The notes below the pieces were generated by a model, which was given only the letters and a program-made list of their open reading frames with translations, was not told where the DNA came from and ran no database searches. The position numbers and the translations under genes were made by a program. From contig JAAFJO010000003.1 in the NCBI GenBank assembly GCA_013298145.1, positions 496,001 to 560,000 of the forward strand: 64,000 nt of DNA. The letters are read 5' to 3'. Within the stretch, counting starts at the first letter, position 1; the number at the start of each line of letters is the position of its first letter. The DNA is from Betaproteobacteria bacterium (GTDB lineage Bacteria; Pseudomonadota; Gammaproteobacteria; Burkholderiales; Casimicrobiaceae). This document shows positions 8,667 through 18,572 of this stretch, one piece after another.

Positions 8667-9794
8667 TTAGTGCTGCCTTTTAAGATTGAACCCACCGGCT
8701 GCGTCGAACCAGTGCGCATGCGAAATCTCAAGGCCCACACGAAGACGGTCACCACGCTTTAACGACGCGAGCGCACCGCTTTGGCTCGCGGGAACACGAC
8801 TGGTGATGGCCGTGCCCCCAACCTTGAAGTACGCGAATACTTCACTACCCATGTATTCGATGTGACTCAGCTCAGAATCAAGCCACATGACGCCAGTCGC
8901 ATCACTTGCGTTGACAAGTACGTTCTCAGGACGCAATCCGAGCGTCACGGCGGCATCAGTCAGCGTAGACAAGCCTTGCCAGGAAAACGACGTGCTTGCC
9001 CCGAGAAGCTTGGCAGATGCCTGACCATCGGACACAGTCAAGCGCGCATCGAGCATATTCATCTCAGGCGAGCCGATGAAACCAGCAACGAAGGTGTTAG
9101 CAGGTTCGTTGTAGAGCATCGATGGCGTGTCGAACTGCTGAATACGCCCCTCTTTGAGGACACAAATGCGCTCACCCATAGTCATCGCTTCGACCTGATC
9201 ATGTGTGACGTAAATCACGGTGCACGGCTGACCTGCTGTTTTTAATTGCTGATGCAACTCGGTAATTCGTACGCGCATCGAGGCGCGCAGCTTTGCATCA
9301 AGGTTTGATAGCGGCTCATCAAATAGGAAGACCTGCGGCTTCTTCACGATCGCACGCCCCACTGCAACGCGCTGCGACTGCCCACCGGAGAGCTGTCGCG
9401 GATATCGATCGAGAAGCGGCTCAATTTCCAAGAGTCTCGCGGCGTCGTTCACCCGTGCTTCAACCTCTGGTTTTGGCAATCCTTGGAGCTTCAACCCAAA
9501 CGCGAGGTTGTCGCGAACTTTCATGTGCGGGTACAGCGCATAGTTTTGGAACACCATCGCAGCGCCGCGCTCTTTTGGGGGCAATCGATTCACCACTTTG
9601 TCGCCGATCACTAGCTCACCTGCGGTGATGCTTTCAAGGCCGGCCACCATTCTCAGCAACGTGCTTTTCGCGCAACCAGACGGTCCAACAAGTACGACGA
9701 ATTCGCCGTCGTTGATCTTGAAGTCAATTTCGTGAACCGCTTTGAAGCCGTTTGGATAAACCTTCGCGATCTTATTCAGTGTGACACTTGCCAT
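8667..9794 (-). CDS. togA: ABC transporter ATPase, MalK/UgpC/TogA type
   Basis: The ATPase energises the TogMN permeases. It shows Walker A GPSGCAKST (Ala at the position often Gly), the Q-loop in MVFQNYALYPH, the signature LSGGQSQRVA, Walker B VFLFDEPLSNLD and the switch His in YVTHDQVEAM. A C-terminal OB-like regulatory domain (from about residue 240, with the GLRPENV motif) is typical of the MalK class. At 375 residues it is full length. It sits between togN (30 bases) and togB (27 bases). Confidence 0.9.
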   Translation of the reverse strand: MASVTLNKIAKVYPNGFKAVHEIDFKINDGEFVVLVGPSGCAKSTLLRMVAGLESITAGELVIGDKVVNRLPPKERGAAMVFQNYALYPHMKVRDNLAFGLKLQGLPKPEVEARVNDAARLLEIEPLLDRYPRQLSGGQSQRVAVGRAIVKKPQVFLFDEPLSNLDAKLRASMRVRITELHQQLKTAGQPCTVIYVTHDQVEAMTMGERICVLKEGRIQQFDTPSMLYNEPANTFVAGFIGSPEMNMLDARLTVSDGQASAKLLGASTSFSWQGLSTLTDAAVTLGLRPENVLVNASDATGVMWLDSELSHIEYMGSEVFAYFKVGGTAITSRVPASQSGALASLKRGDRLRVGLEISHAHWFDAAGGFNLKRQH

Positions 9795-9824
9795 GTTGCT
9801 CGTTCCGTATAGTTTGCGTTAGGT

Positions 9825-10724
9825 TCAGCCCTTAAGGCCCGTACTCGCGACGCCGTCAACGAAGTGCCTCTGCGCAGCAAAGAACACCGCCACCGATGGC
9901 ACTAATGCGAGTACCGAGATCGCAATTACGCTATTCCATTCAACCTCTTCTGTGGCACCAATACTCAGCTTCAACGCGAGCGACACGGGGTATTTCTCGA
10001 CGCTTGAGAGATAAATCAGAGGGCCAATAAAGTCGTTCATCGTCCAGATAAATTGAAAGACGATGACAGAAATGATCGCCGGTTTAAGCAGGGGCACGAT
10101 GATGTACCAAAGCATCTGGAGCGAATTGCAACCGTCCATCTGCGCCGCCTCTTCCATGTCACGCGGAATACCTCGTAAAAATTGCACAAGCATGAACACG
10201 AAGAAGGTGTCCGTCGCGAATGCAGACGGCAACACGAGCGGCGCGTATGAATCAATCATGTCAAATTGCTGAAACATGATGTATTGGGGAATGCGCAGCA
10301 CAATTTGCGGCAGCATCATCGTGGCGACCATGATGGCAAAAAGTATCTTTTTGCCAAAAAAGTCAAAGCGCGCAAACGCATAAGCCACCAGCACGCAGGA
10401 AATCACCGTTACGATAATCCGCGGAATGACTATCAGGAATGAGTTCGCAAAATAGCGTGTGAATGTGTACTCGGTACTCGTCTTCCAGCCCTTGACATAG
10501 GGCTCCAGCTCGAATTTCGAAGGCCAGAATCCCACCTGCGTAAAGATTTCAGCATTGGTTTTGAAAGAAGCACCGATCAACCAGATGAGCGGGTAGAGCA
10601 TTACCAAACCGACGGCAATCAAAAGGGCGTATCGGATGACAGCGTTGATCCGGTCTCTGCGGATCTGATATTGATCCACCGAGCTATCAAAATGGGGGGA
10701 TCCCTGCGAGGCAACTGCGCTCAT
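9825..10724 (-). CDS. togN: Sugar ABC transporter permease, MalG/TogN type
   Basis: This inner-membrane permease has six predicted membrane spans. The EAA loop is visible as MEEAAQMDGCNSLQMLWYIIVPLLKPA, which contacts the ATPase. The 299-residue length and the N-terminal cytoplasmic tail are normal for the MalG class. Its start overlaps the end of togM by four bases (ATGA type), so the two permeases are translationally coupled. It forms the channel with TogM. Confidence 0.88.
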   Translation of the reverse strand: MSAVASQGSPHFDSSVDQYQIRRDRINAVIRYALLIAVGLVMLYPLIWLIGASFKTNAEIFTQVGFWPSKFELEPYVKGWKTSTEYTFTRYFANSFLIVIPRIIVTVISCVLVAYAFARFDFFGKKILFAIMVATMMLPQIVLRIPQYIMFQQFDMIDSYAPLVLPSAFATDTFFVFMLVQFLRGIPRDMEEAAQMDGCNSLQMLWYIIVPLLKPAIISVIVFQFIWTMNDFIGPLIYLSSVEKYPVSLALKLSIGATEEVEWNSVIAISVLALVPSVAVFFAAQRHFVDGVASTGLKG

Positions 10725-11659
10725 TTGCCCTCCTTTTCACCGGCGTAGTACACCCAGTACCTAGACGAATAGAAGGCAATTGCGCTCAGTGCGGCGACGA
10801 GGACAAACAAAACCCACGAAAGCGCGGTGCCATAGCCCAAATTGAATAGCTTGAAACTTTGCTCGTAGATGTAGAGCGAAAGTAAATAGGTTGAGTGCAG
10901 CGGGCCGCCCTCGGTCACCATATACGGGCCGTTAAATTCTTGAAACGCGTGAACGGTCTGCATCACGAGATTAAAGAAGATCACCGGTGTAATTAACGGC
11001 ACTGTGATGCGAAAAAACACTGTCCCTTTGCCCGCGCCGTCCATCGCAGCTGCCTCGTATAGCGATTGCGGAACGTTTTGCAGCGCCGCTAGAAAGATCA
11101 CCATCGATGAGCCGAATTGCCAGACGTTGAGGAGCACAATCGTCCACAGCGAGTACTGTTCGTTGGCGAGCCAAAGGATGGGGGTACCGCCCAGCGCCAC
11201 AATGATTTGGTTAATCAAACCATCGCGAGAGAAGATAAAGCGCCACAAAATACTTACAGCGATGGAGCCACCGAGAATGGAAGGCAGATAAAAAGCAGAA
11301 CGGAAAAAATTGATCCCACGCAACTTGAAGTTCAAGATTTGCGCAACCATGAGCGCAGCCGCTAGCCGCAGCGGAACGGTCAGCACCACGAACATCAGGG
11401 TTACGCTGAGTGACTTCGGGAAAAGCTTGTCCGTCGTGAAGATCTCACGATAGTTCTCAACACCGATGTATTTCGGCGGCTCAATCAGGTCGTATTGCGT
11501 GAAAGACAACGCGAACGACATCACGAACGGAAACAGCTTAAACAGTACGACCCCGATTACAAAGGGCAACACGTACATAAAACCAATACGTCGATTCTCA
11601 TACACAGCGTTGCCCCCCCGTTTTGAGAGATCGCGCGCGCTGAGCGTGGCTGACACCAC
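10721..11659 (-). CDS. togM: Sugar ABC transporter permease, MalF/TogM type
   Basis: This is the second permease of the importer and the first gene of the long minus-strand operon togMNAB-ogl-pel-dctP. It has six hydrophobic spans beginning at IGFMYVLPFVIGVVLF, and an EAA loop SLYEAAAMDGAGKGTVFFRITVPL. Translation appears to begin at GTG 11659 with only a weak ribosome-binding site (AGCAG). The 149-base gap to the divergent pectin methylesterase gene contains the operator-like palindrome at 11760. Confidence 0.87.
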   Translation of the reverse strand: MVSATLSARDLSKRGGNAVYENRRIGFMYVLPFVIGVVLFKLFPFVMSFALSFTQYDLIEPPKYIGVENYREIFTTDKLFPKSLSVTLMFVVLTVPLRLAAALMVAQILNFKLRGINFFRSAFYLPSILGGSIAVSILWRFIFSRDGLINQIIVALGGTPILWLANEQYSLWTIVLLNVWQFGSSMVIFLAALQNVPQSLYEAAAMDGAGKGTVFFRITVPLITPVIFFNLVMQTVHAFQEFNGPYMVTEGGPLHSTYLLSLYIYEQSFKLFNLGYGTALSWVLFVLVAALSAIAFYSSRYWVYYAGEKEGK

Positions 11660-11759
11660 CTGCTACACGGCCATGAACCACACTCGCTCCTTATCTCGTC
11701 AGTGTCCGCCAAGCTTTTTTGTAGTTCGGACGACGAAACGAAATATAGCATACTTATAG

Positions 11760-11772
11760 GATGTCTGACATC
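11760..11772. promoter_or_regulatory. Operator-like palindrome GATGTCTGACATC in a divergent promoter region
   Basis: A perfect 13-bp palindrome with a 1-base centre lies between togM (minus) and the pectin methylesterase gene (plus), 37 bases before the latter's ATG. AT-rich -10-like boxes flank it on both strands: TATAAG reading towards togM and TACTAT reading towards the esterase. It matches the palindrome at 3492-3504 except for the centre base. The position would let one regulator repress both directions. The GntR protein at 17705-18457 is the obvious candidate. Confidence 0.62.
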
Positions 11773-11808
11773 TTACTATGCGCACTTCTCTATATTCAGG
11801 CTCACTCT

Positions 11809-12981
11809 ATGCACACCACACGCCGACGCTGTTTCACCACACCCGCCGCGCTCGCAATGAGCTCCATCCTGGGCGGATGCGCCTGGCTGCCCACATCCGA
11901 CGACACGCCCCGAGCCCGTTCGTGTACGAACGCTGTCGTGGATGAAAAATTCTCCGGTCCAGCAGGTGCGCTCATCCGTGGGGTTCCGTACTTTCGCACG
12001 CTACAACAGGCTTTAGACGCAGTCCCCGATCAACATGCGCATGGCGTTTGGCGCATTGCAATCCGCAAGGGACGCTATCGCGAGAAGCTTGAAATTCGAA
12101 AATCAAACGTTCATCTCATTGGCGAGGAGCGCGAATCCACCTTCATAAGTTTCGATGCGTATGCAGGGCAGACGCGTCCATCGGGCGTGGGAACATGGAC
12201 GACCTACGGCTGCGCAACGCTTACGGTGCGTGCCCCCGGATTCGCAGCATCGAGCCTCACCATTGAGAACAGTTTTGACTATCTCTCGAATGATGCGAAG
12301 TCGCCCACCGATCCCAGCTACACGAATGATCCACAGGCAGTTGCGCTTATGCTCGCAAGCGGGTCCGACAAAGCGGTGCTGCGAAACGTGTCAATGACCG
12401 GATACCAAGACACCCTATTTGTCGATGCTGGACGCAGCTATTTCAGGGACTGTTGCGTAAGCGGAAATGTAGATTTCATTTTTGGCGCAGGACAGGCAGT
12501 GTTCGAAGCTTGTGAGATTGTGAGCCGACCACGGCGTAAGCCCAACGTTGCGCCACACGGATACGTCACGGCGCCAAGCACGCAGTTGCAAGAGCGCCAC
12601 GGCCTTCTATTTCTGCATTGCAAACTTATTCGAGAAAACGCTCAAGTGCCCGCCAACTCGCATGCATTAGGACGCCCGTGGCATCCAGCCGTAACTTTCC
12701 CAGATGGTCGATATGCTGATCCAAACGCGGTCGGCAGTAGCGTTTTCATTGAGTGTTTCATGGATGACCATATCGCGGAGGTCGGCTGGTGGTCGATGAC
12801 TGGGCTGCAGAAAAGCGGACCAACACGAACCGTCTTCTTACCCGAGGATTCACGCTTTTTTGAGTATCGCAGCCACGGACCAGGCGCATCAAAACCAGGA
12901 AACGTCAAGCGCCGACAGTTAAGCAGCGCCGACGCTGCTCGCTACACACTAGCCGATGTGTTCAGCGATTGGAAGCCCTAG
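11809..12981 (+). CDS. Pectinesterase (pectin methylesterase, CE8), predicted lipoprotein
   Basis: Pectin methylesterase removes methyl groups from homogalacturonan so that pectate lyase can cut it. The family motifs are present in order: GYQDTLF, the catalytic segment DFIFGAGQAVFE, and LGRPWHP near the end. I start at ATG 11809 because the following residues form a signal ending in a lipobox (LGGC). The upstream in-frame ATG at 11761 lies inside the operator. It is transcribed divergently from the tog operon and converges with the SGNH esterase gene, leaving a 147-base gap. Confidence 0.92.
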   Translation: MHTTRRRCFTTPAALAMSSILGGCAWLPTSDDTPRARSCTNAVVDEKFSGPAGALIRGVPYFRTLQQALDAVPDQHAHGVWRIAIRKGRYREKLEIRKSNVHLIGEERESTFISFDAYAGQTRPSGVGTWTTYGCATLTVRAPGFAASSLTIENSFDYLSNDAKSPTDPSYTNDPQAVALMLASGSDKAVLRNVSMTGYQDTLFVDAGRSYFRDCCVSGNVDFIFGAGQAVFEACEIVSRPRRKPNVAPHGYVTAPSTQLQERHGLLFLHCKLIRENAQVPANSHALGRPWHPAVTFPDGRYADPNAVGSSVFIECFMDDHIAEVGWWSMTGLQKSGPTRTVFLPEDSRFFEYRSHGPGASKPGNVKRRQLSSADAARYTLADVFSDWKP

Positions 12982-13128
12982 AGGAGCGCTCAAATCGCTT
13001 GCTGGCACAAAGGGCCCTCTTGCGACTCGTTCGAAGCAAATACTGCGAGATCCACATTCATGGTCCCGCGTGAACGCCCAACGCAGGAAATGCAAGCGCC
13101 ACCGCTAGGAATCGATACGCCTGACCGG

Positions 13129-13932
13129 CTAACGGCGAAGATACGTAGCGAGCGCGGGCACGTATATGTTGATCTCCTCTGCCATGATTTTTGCAAAAAG
13201 TGCCGCACCTTTTGCACCGAGATGCGTATAGTCGAATCGGGTTTTAACCCCATCCGGTACGGGCGCTTGAGGTCGCGGCTCCTCAGCAAGCGTATCTGCC
13301 TCCGTGCTGCCCATCGCCGCTACAGCCGCATAGCTTTTCGCATTCAAATCGATCACTGCGACCGACTTATCATGCGCAATCTTGATTACCGACTCAGCCC
13401 ATGGGCGTAAATCATTCTGAAGCGTACCGTCCTTGAAGCTGCGACGCGTCAGTGGCGTCACTAAAACCGCCCGTCCGCCGCCCGTTTGGACCTCTTCCAC
13501 GTAGCGAGAGATGTTGAGCGGAAACTCGGTTGCGAGATCGGTGGAGCGACCGAGTTTGCCAGGTTGGTCGTTGTGGCCAAATTGAATCAGCACAAATGAC
13601 GTTCGCGGACTTCGGCTTGTTCGATTGTGGGAAAGAATCGTCTGCACGTTGTCCCACAAGCCCTCTGCGCGAAAGCTCTTTGAACTACGCCCGCCACGCG
13701 CCAAGTTGACACATTCCACCTCTACAGTAAAAAGTTTGCAGAGGGCATCACCATAGCCTGTTCGCGTTGCCAGAGTCGAGTCGCCCACCAGCACGACGCG
13801 CGCGGGTGCAACAGTTGCAATTGCGACCGATTGATTTTCATTCATTTTTTCTGCGCTCACCGTTGTTGAGACACCGAGGAGAAATGTCGCGATTGCGCCG
13901 GTAACGCCAAGAATGTTTCCGCATTTTTTCAC
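13129..13932 (-). CDS. SGNH-hydrolase, probable rhamnogalacturonan acetylesterase (CE12)
   Basis: The product should remove acetyl groups from rhamnogalacturonan I. All SGNH blocks are visible: LVGDSTLATRTGYGD (Ser), ARGGRSSKSF (Gly), IQFGHNDQPGK (Asn) and DYTHLGAKGA (Asp and His). A signal peptide precedes them (ATFLLGVSTTVSAE), so it acts in the periplasm or outside. At 267 residues it is a normal single-domain enzyme. It follows the TonB-dependent receptor in the same direction, separated by a terminator-like hairpin, which may lower its expression relative to the receptor. Confidence 0.85.
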   Translation of the reverse strand: MKKCGNILGVTGAIATFLLGVSTTVSAEKMNENQSVAIATVAPARVVLVGDSTLATRTGYGDALCKLFTVEVECVNLARGGRSSKSFRAEGLWDNVQTILSHNRTSRSPRTSFVLIQFGHNDQPGKLGRSTDLATEFPLNISRYVEEVQTGGGRAVLVTPLTRRSFKDGTLQNDLRPWAESVIKIAHDKSVAVIDLNAKSYAAVAAMGSTEADTLAEEPRPQAPVPDGVKTRFDYTHLGAKGAALFAKIMAEEINIYVPALATYLRR

Positions 13933-13944
13933 TGGTTAGACTCC

Positions 13945-13979
13945 AAAAAAATACCGCGCTCCAGTCACCTGGAGCGCGG
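13945..13979 (-). terminator. Rho-independent terminator after the TonB-dependent receptor
   Basis: On the minus strand, an 11-bp stem (CCGCGCTCCAG / CTGGAGCGCGG) with a four-base loop is followed by TATTTTTTT. It lies 45 bases after the receptor stop codon and 13 bases before the start of the esterase gene, so it ends the receptor transcript or attenuates read-through into the esterase. Confidence 0.85.
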
Positions 13980-14023
13980 CGTTCATTTACCAACCTAGGC
14001 CGCCTGACTGACCTAGGCTCGCG

Positions 14024-17023
14024 CTAGAACTTATAGCGGAACCCCGCGAGGTATTCGCGGCCGGTGACGTTGTTCACTACAACGCCGTTTCGATCACGGC
14101 TCACAAATTGGTCGTTCGCTTGATTGGTAAGGTTCGCGCCCTCCAAAGTGAACTCAAGCTTGTCGTTCCATTTGTACGACATCGAAACATCAACGTTAAA
14201 GGTTTTGTTCTTGCCTTCAACATCGTTATTGTTTTGTCCAGGAACGCGCGTCAGGAATGCACTACGGTGGGTGCCCGTCACTCGCGCACTGAAACGACCG
14301 TTATCGTAATAGAGCGTGGCGCCGTACGAACGTGGCGACAAGTTCAGCAGGTCATCCGTGATGGTTGTATTGCTCGTTGGCGAAATCTGGTAGTTGATCC
14401 GACTTTTAACAAACGTGTAGTTCGCCTGAATTCCGAAGTTCTTAAATTCACCTGGCAGGAACGTAAACGGTTGCTGATAGTTAATCTCAAAGCCGTTAAG
14501 TTTGCCGCCGGGGGTATTGACTGGGGTCGTCACCTGGAACACTTCGCTGCCATTGAAGTTCGACGGCAGAAGCGAAAGCGGCAATCCCGTCTCACTGAAC
14601 GGAACGTTCACACGCAAGTTTTGGATGTAAGTGTTGATATCTTTGTGGAACAAGCCCAAACCAAGGAGTGCATTCTTCCCAAAATACCACTCGAAGCTTG
14701 CATCAAGCGTCTTCGCGCGAAACGGCTTCAACAGCGGATTTCCACTGGTTACCGAAAGCGTACCAGTGGTGCTGATCGAACCGCCAGGGCTTAAAAAGCC
14801 GAGCTGCGGACGAGTCATTACCTTAGCGGCCGCCAATCGCACTACGAAATCTTTCGTCACGTCAATTGCAATATTTGCCGACGGCAGGAAATCATCGTAG
14901 GAGTGATCGACTGTCACGAGCGCACCGCCGCCTGCGGCTTGATAGCCGTACGCAGACACCTTTGTTTGAACGTAGCGAGCGCCGATGTTTCCGCGAACTT
15001 GTCGGTTAAACAGGCGTGCGTTGTAGTCCGCCATGAACCAGCCACCCGTGTCGGTCTCAGTCACGCCACGGTTGTTTCCTCGCGCGTTACCGTTGGTAAT
15101 TGAGGACAAGGTGAAGTCCCCAGGGCCGCCTGCCGGACCGCTGATAATGCAATTGCAATAGATGTTGTAGGCCTGTGCAATCGCGTTCAAATTGGGAATC
15201 ACCCACGACGTTGGCGTCCCAGCCGGAAGATTCAACCCGCGCCCGAAACCTGTCAGCGTTGTAGTTAAGCTCGCAACTGACGTACCTGCAGGCGGCGCGA
15301 AGACTGTGTCGTTCTGATTGACCCGGCGGAACTCATAAGTATCGAACGAGTATTTCTTAAAGTCGGGACCAAATTTAACCGTCCAGTTATCGTTAGCCTC
15401 CCAAGCCACGTTGAGTTGCGCGACATCATTGCGATTGTTCGAACCCTGGGGTCGAATCCGAATTTCACTTGCAGTGGTGTTGGCAATCGTACTCGGCTGT
15501 GTGCCCGATGCTACTGTAGGCACCGACACTAGCGTCAATACACCGCCTGGCTGGGTCACATCAAACGGGTACTTGATCGCGGGAAGTCTGTCGTTACCGC
15601 GAAAGTCGATCTCGTAGCCGTTCACGTTAAGCGCATCGAGCGTGGTCGTGGTCTGAATTGGGTTTCGGAACTTCGAGTCAGCGCGACCAAGCTTTGCAGT
15701 CAGCTTTAGCGTGTCTGAGAAGGAGTGTTCGAACGTAAGTGTCGGCTGCGTAAACTCTGTTGTGAGTTTGTCGAAGCGCGATTCCGCGCGAATATCAACG
15801 CCGTTGTACACACCACGCAGCAGCCCGCCGTTGGCTGCGTATTGAGCGGAAACAACGCTCGTTTGCGGTTTTCCGCCTTGCGCCGCAGTCCGGCTAAATG
15901 ACAGGGCTTGAAGGAAGTCTTCTTGGCGTGTTGCATCGAGCTTCGAATACATCATGTCTAAGGTCAGCAGCGTTCCAGCGCGGGGGCGCCACTGAACGGA
16001 GCCCGTGAGGCCGAGCCGGTCTTGGTCGTGTGTCAGGCGCCCGTAGCGAGGAAGCCGCGGATGGAAGTTACTCGCGAGGCTCGCCTGGTTATACGCATCA
16101 GTGGCGGAGGTTGACGCAGGCAAACGCGCTACATTTTGCGCAGCGGGTCCGCACGTGGTGGTTGTTGACGTGCTTGGATTTGCAGTCAAGCCTTGCGGTG
16201 CGCACCACCCCCCGGATGAGGGGCCGTTGTCCCAGCGAACTGTGCTGAAGCCCTCTTCGAGCGTTTGACGCTGAGAGTAAGCTCCTGAAACTAGTGCGCC
16301 AAACGTTCCGTTCGCCCATGTGTTTGAAAGTAAGAATGCGGCGCGAGGCGCAGTCTTTTGCGATAGATCGTTGTAGCGCTCTTTGATTGAGAATGCGGCG
16401 CGGAATCCCTTGGAATCAAATGGGCGCGCGGTCTGGAGGTCTACGGTTGCGCCAAGCGATCCCTCATCGACATCCGCCGACGCGCTCTTACGAACCGTGA
16501 TGGAGTTAAACAGTTCTGCTGCGAAAACGTTGAAGTCGAAGCCGCGTGAACGGTTATTTCCGCCGGAGCTATCAGTGCCGCCCGTGGTAGCGAGCCCCTC
16601 GATTCCGTTGATTCGAACACGTGTGAAATCCAAGCCCAAACCGCGAACAGTAATGTTCCGACCCTCACCCGCATCCCGATCAATCACTACGCCCGGAATA
16701 CGTTGGAGCGATTCAGCAAGGTTGGTATCCGGGAACTTGCCAATGTCTTCGGCCTTGATGACATCGACGATACCCGTCTCTTCACGCTTTGCATTCATCG
16801 CACTTTCAAGCGATGCGCGAAATCCGGTTACAACGATCGCCTCAACCTTACTCGGCTGCACGGCCGCATCAGCACCTGAGTTAGGGGGTGTATTTGCTGC
16901 GCTCGGAGTCGTTGGTGTTGTTGGCGCCGATGGTGCAGTGGCTTGTTGCGCTGAGGCTTGCCCCCACGCGATTAAAAGTCCGAGGGCGAGCGGCGACAAG
17001 CGCAGCGAATGGGGTCTACTCAC
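14024..17023 (-). CDS. TonB-dependent outer-membrane receptor, probably for pectic oligosaccharides
   Basis: This 999-residue receptor has a signal peptide (ending near ASAQ), a Pro/Thr/Ala-rich linker, a TonB box-like VEAIVVTGFRASLESA, a plug domain with DIGKFPDTNLAESLQRIPGV and NITVRGLG, and a C-terminal barrel ending in YKF with the usual terminal Phe. The plug style matches the long carbohydrate-type receptors of proteobacteria. Translation starts at GTG 17023, with AGGAGG eight bases upstream. It stands between pectin esterases and the GntR regulator, so uptake of pectin fragments across the outer membrane is likely, though the ligand is inferred. Confidence 0.92.
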   Translation of the reverse strand: MSRPHSLRLSPLALGLLIAWGQASAQQATAPSAPTTPTTPSAANTPPNSGADAAVQPSKVEAIVVTGFRASLESAMNAKREETGIVDVIKAEDIGKFPDTNLAESLQRIPGVVIDRDAGEGRNITVRGLGLDFTRVRINGIEGLATTGGTDSSGGNNRSRGFDFNVFAAELFNSITVRKSASADVDEGSLGATVDLQTARPFDSKGFRAAFSIKERYNDLSQKTAPRAAFLLSNTWANGTFGALVSGAYSQRQTLEEGFSTVRWDNGPSSGGWCAPQGLTANPSTSTTTTCGPAAQNVARLPASTSATDAYNQASLASNFHPRLPRYGRLTHDQDRLGLTGSVQWRPRAGTLLTLDMMYSKLDATRQEDFLQALSFSRTAAQGGKPQTSVVSAQYAANGGLLRGVYNGVDIRAESRFDKLTTEFTQPTLTFEHSFSDTLKLTAKLGRADSKFRNPIQTTTTLDALNVNGYEIDFRGNDRLPAIKYPFDVTQPGGVLTLVSVPTVASGTQPSTIANTTASEIRIRPQGSNNRNDVAQLNVAWEANDNWTVKFGPDFKKYSFDTYEFRRVNQNDTVFAPPAGTSVASLTTTLTGFGRGLNLPAGTPTSWVIPNLNAIAQAYNIYCNCIISGPAGGPGDFTLSSITNGNARGNNRGVTETDTGGWFMADYNARLFNRQVRGNIGARYVQTKVSAYGYQAAGGGALVTVDHSYDDFLPSANIAIDVTKDFVVRLAAAKVMTRPQLGFLSPGGSISTTGTLSVTSGNPLLKPFRAKTLDASFEWYFGKNALLGLGLFHKDINTYIQNLRVNVPFSETGLPLSLLPSNFNGSEVFQVTTPVNTPGGKLNGFEINYQQPFTFLPGEFKNFGIQANYTFVKSRINYQISPTSNTTITDDLLNLSPRSYGATLYYDNGRFSARVTGTHRSAFLTRVPGQNNNDVEGKNKTFNVDVSMSYKWNDKLEFTLEGANLTNQANDQFVSRDRNGVVVNNVTGREYLAGFRYKF

Positions 17024-17239
17024 GGGGCGATCCTCCTATGTTGATGCCTTATGTTTCGTGCTTCCTAAGAGCGCTGTGATGCAACGTGTTAGCCATCACG
17101 GTCGTCGCCACCGCGAGCGGAAAACAGCATCGGCTGTTCTGCCTTGCCTTGTTTCCACTCACGTAGCGTTCGCCCTCAACGGCGACCGTCCTCCAGTAGC
17201 GTGCACCACAGCCCAACTCTCGTAGCCGAGCATAGCATA

Positions 17240-17256
17240 GTCATCATACATCTTAC
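17240..17256. promoter_or_regulatory. Possible degenerate operator/promoter in the 681-base gap upstream of the TonB receptor
   Basis: On the minus strand the sequence GTAAGATGT is identical to the left half and flank of the operator at 11760, but the right half is replaced by ATGATGAC. TATGAT and TATGCT boxes lie in or just beyond it and could serve as a -10 element, giving a leader of about 200 bases for the receptor. The rest of the gap from 17024 to 17704 shows no convincing gene or RNA. Confidence 0.3.
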
Positions 17257-17704
17257 AACTGATAACCGATGAATACTGTCGTTTAACGGCGACATGTGTG
17301 CGGTATCGATGTTCATCCGCGGTGAATTCATTCGAAGGAATCAGAGGACAAACCACACGTAGCCCATCCCCTTTCTAAACGGACGATGGTCTGTCGATTG
17401 AATCGAGAGCTCTGAATAGCGCTGACGGGCACGCCTACGTTGGACGGGCTGCGCGTCTCAAGTTTGGGAGTTTTCCGCTGGAGTGATGTGGTGTCCACGG
17501 GTTTAGTGAACGTCGCAAACAATACGCTCACACGTCACCGAGCGCCTCTGCTAGTCATCGTGGGACGGAGCCGCGCAGGCATCCGCTAGACGCCGCTCAC
17601 GGTCATACTTAGCCGAAGCGAAACGTCACATTAGATTTTGAGAGGGTCTGGCGCGCAAAGCCTCAGCATCCGGGGCCGGATGTCTGAGCCCGTGCCGGGC
17701 TCGA

Positions 17705-18457
17705 CTATTTCGTGGCGCTAGCGGCAGCTGCGTCCGCCTCTGCGGCGCGACGAAGTCGCTCACGGCTGTTGATAAGATGCAAACGCATCGCAGCTCTCGC
17801 GGACTCTGTGTCTCCGCGCGCAATTGCATCACAGATCTCTCTATGCTCTCGATTGACGCGCTCTAAGTAAGCCAGCTTGTCTTCCATGACAATTTTTGGT
17901 GAGTTGAGCCGCGCTCGAGGGATCACCGTGGTGCCTAGGTGTCGCATCAAACTATAGAAATGCGGGTTCTGTGTTGCTTCGGCAATTGCGAGATGGAACT
18001 TGAAGTCTGCGTCAACGGTGTCAACGTCACCGCGCGCACTTTCTTCGAACTCCTTAAGCGCCTGGTACATCTGCGCGACTTGAGCGTCGGTTCGCCTGGC
18101 CGCAGCTAACCCAGCCGTTTCTGTTTCAAGACTTGCCCGCAATTCCAATAGATGCAACACATCCAAAATCGTTTCAATCTCAGCGGGCGAGATATTGAAG
18201 CCTGTGTCCCGAGGCAGCTCCTCTGTGACAAAGCTTCCAATACCATGACGCGTAATGACGAGTCCCGCCTGCTGTAGCCTTGACAGCGTTTCGCGCACAA
18301 CGGTTCGACTCACACCGTGTTCCAACATCAATTCAGATTCGGTGGGCATTCGCCCGCCGAGGGCGTAGTGGCCGGTGCGAATCCTCTCGTCCATCAAAAC
18401 AAGTAAATCTTGCGCAAGACTTCGTCTGGGCGGGCGCGCTGCGGTGATAACTGACAT
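17705..18457 (-). CDS. FadR-type GntR transcriptional regulator, probable uronate repressor
   Basis: The 250-residue protein has an N-terminal winged helix (residues about 10-75, GGRMPTESELMLEHGVSRTVVRETLSRL) and a C-terminal FCD ligand-binding domain. The FCD metal-site pattern is visible as DFKFHLAIAEATQNPHF and later EHREICDAI and LHLINSRERL. FCD regulators usually bind organic acids or uronates. The gene is divergent from udh with 140 bases between. Operator-like palindromes occur in front of udh, garR and the pme/tog divergent region, so it probably represses the whole island until a uronate or hexarate is present. Confidence 0.88.
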   Translation of the reverse strand: MSVITAARPPRRSLAQDLLVLMDERIRTGHYALGGRMPTESELMLEHGVSRTVVRETLSRLQQAGLVITRHGIGSFVTEELPRDTGFNISPAEIETILDVLHLLELRASLETETAGLAAARRTDAQVAQMYQALKEFEESARGDVDTVDADFKFHLAIAEATQNPHFYSLMRHLGTTVIPRARLNSPKIVMEDKLAYLERVNREHREICDAIARGDTESARAAMRLHLINSRERLRRAAEADAAAASATK

Positions 18458-18572
18458 ATCCGTTTGATCTTTTCGTCGCTTGGGTGACGGCGTGTATGCG
18501 CTTGATTATCGTTGGTCCAGGCGGCTGCAATGTCGTAGACGCGTTGAGCGCCTCCGCCGCAAGTTGTTGTAT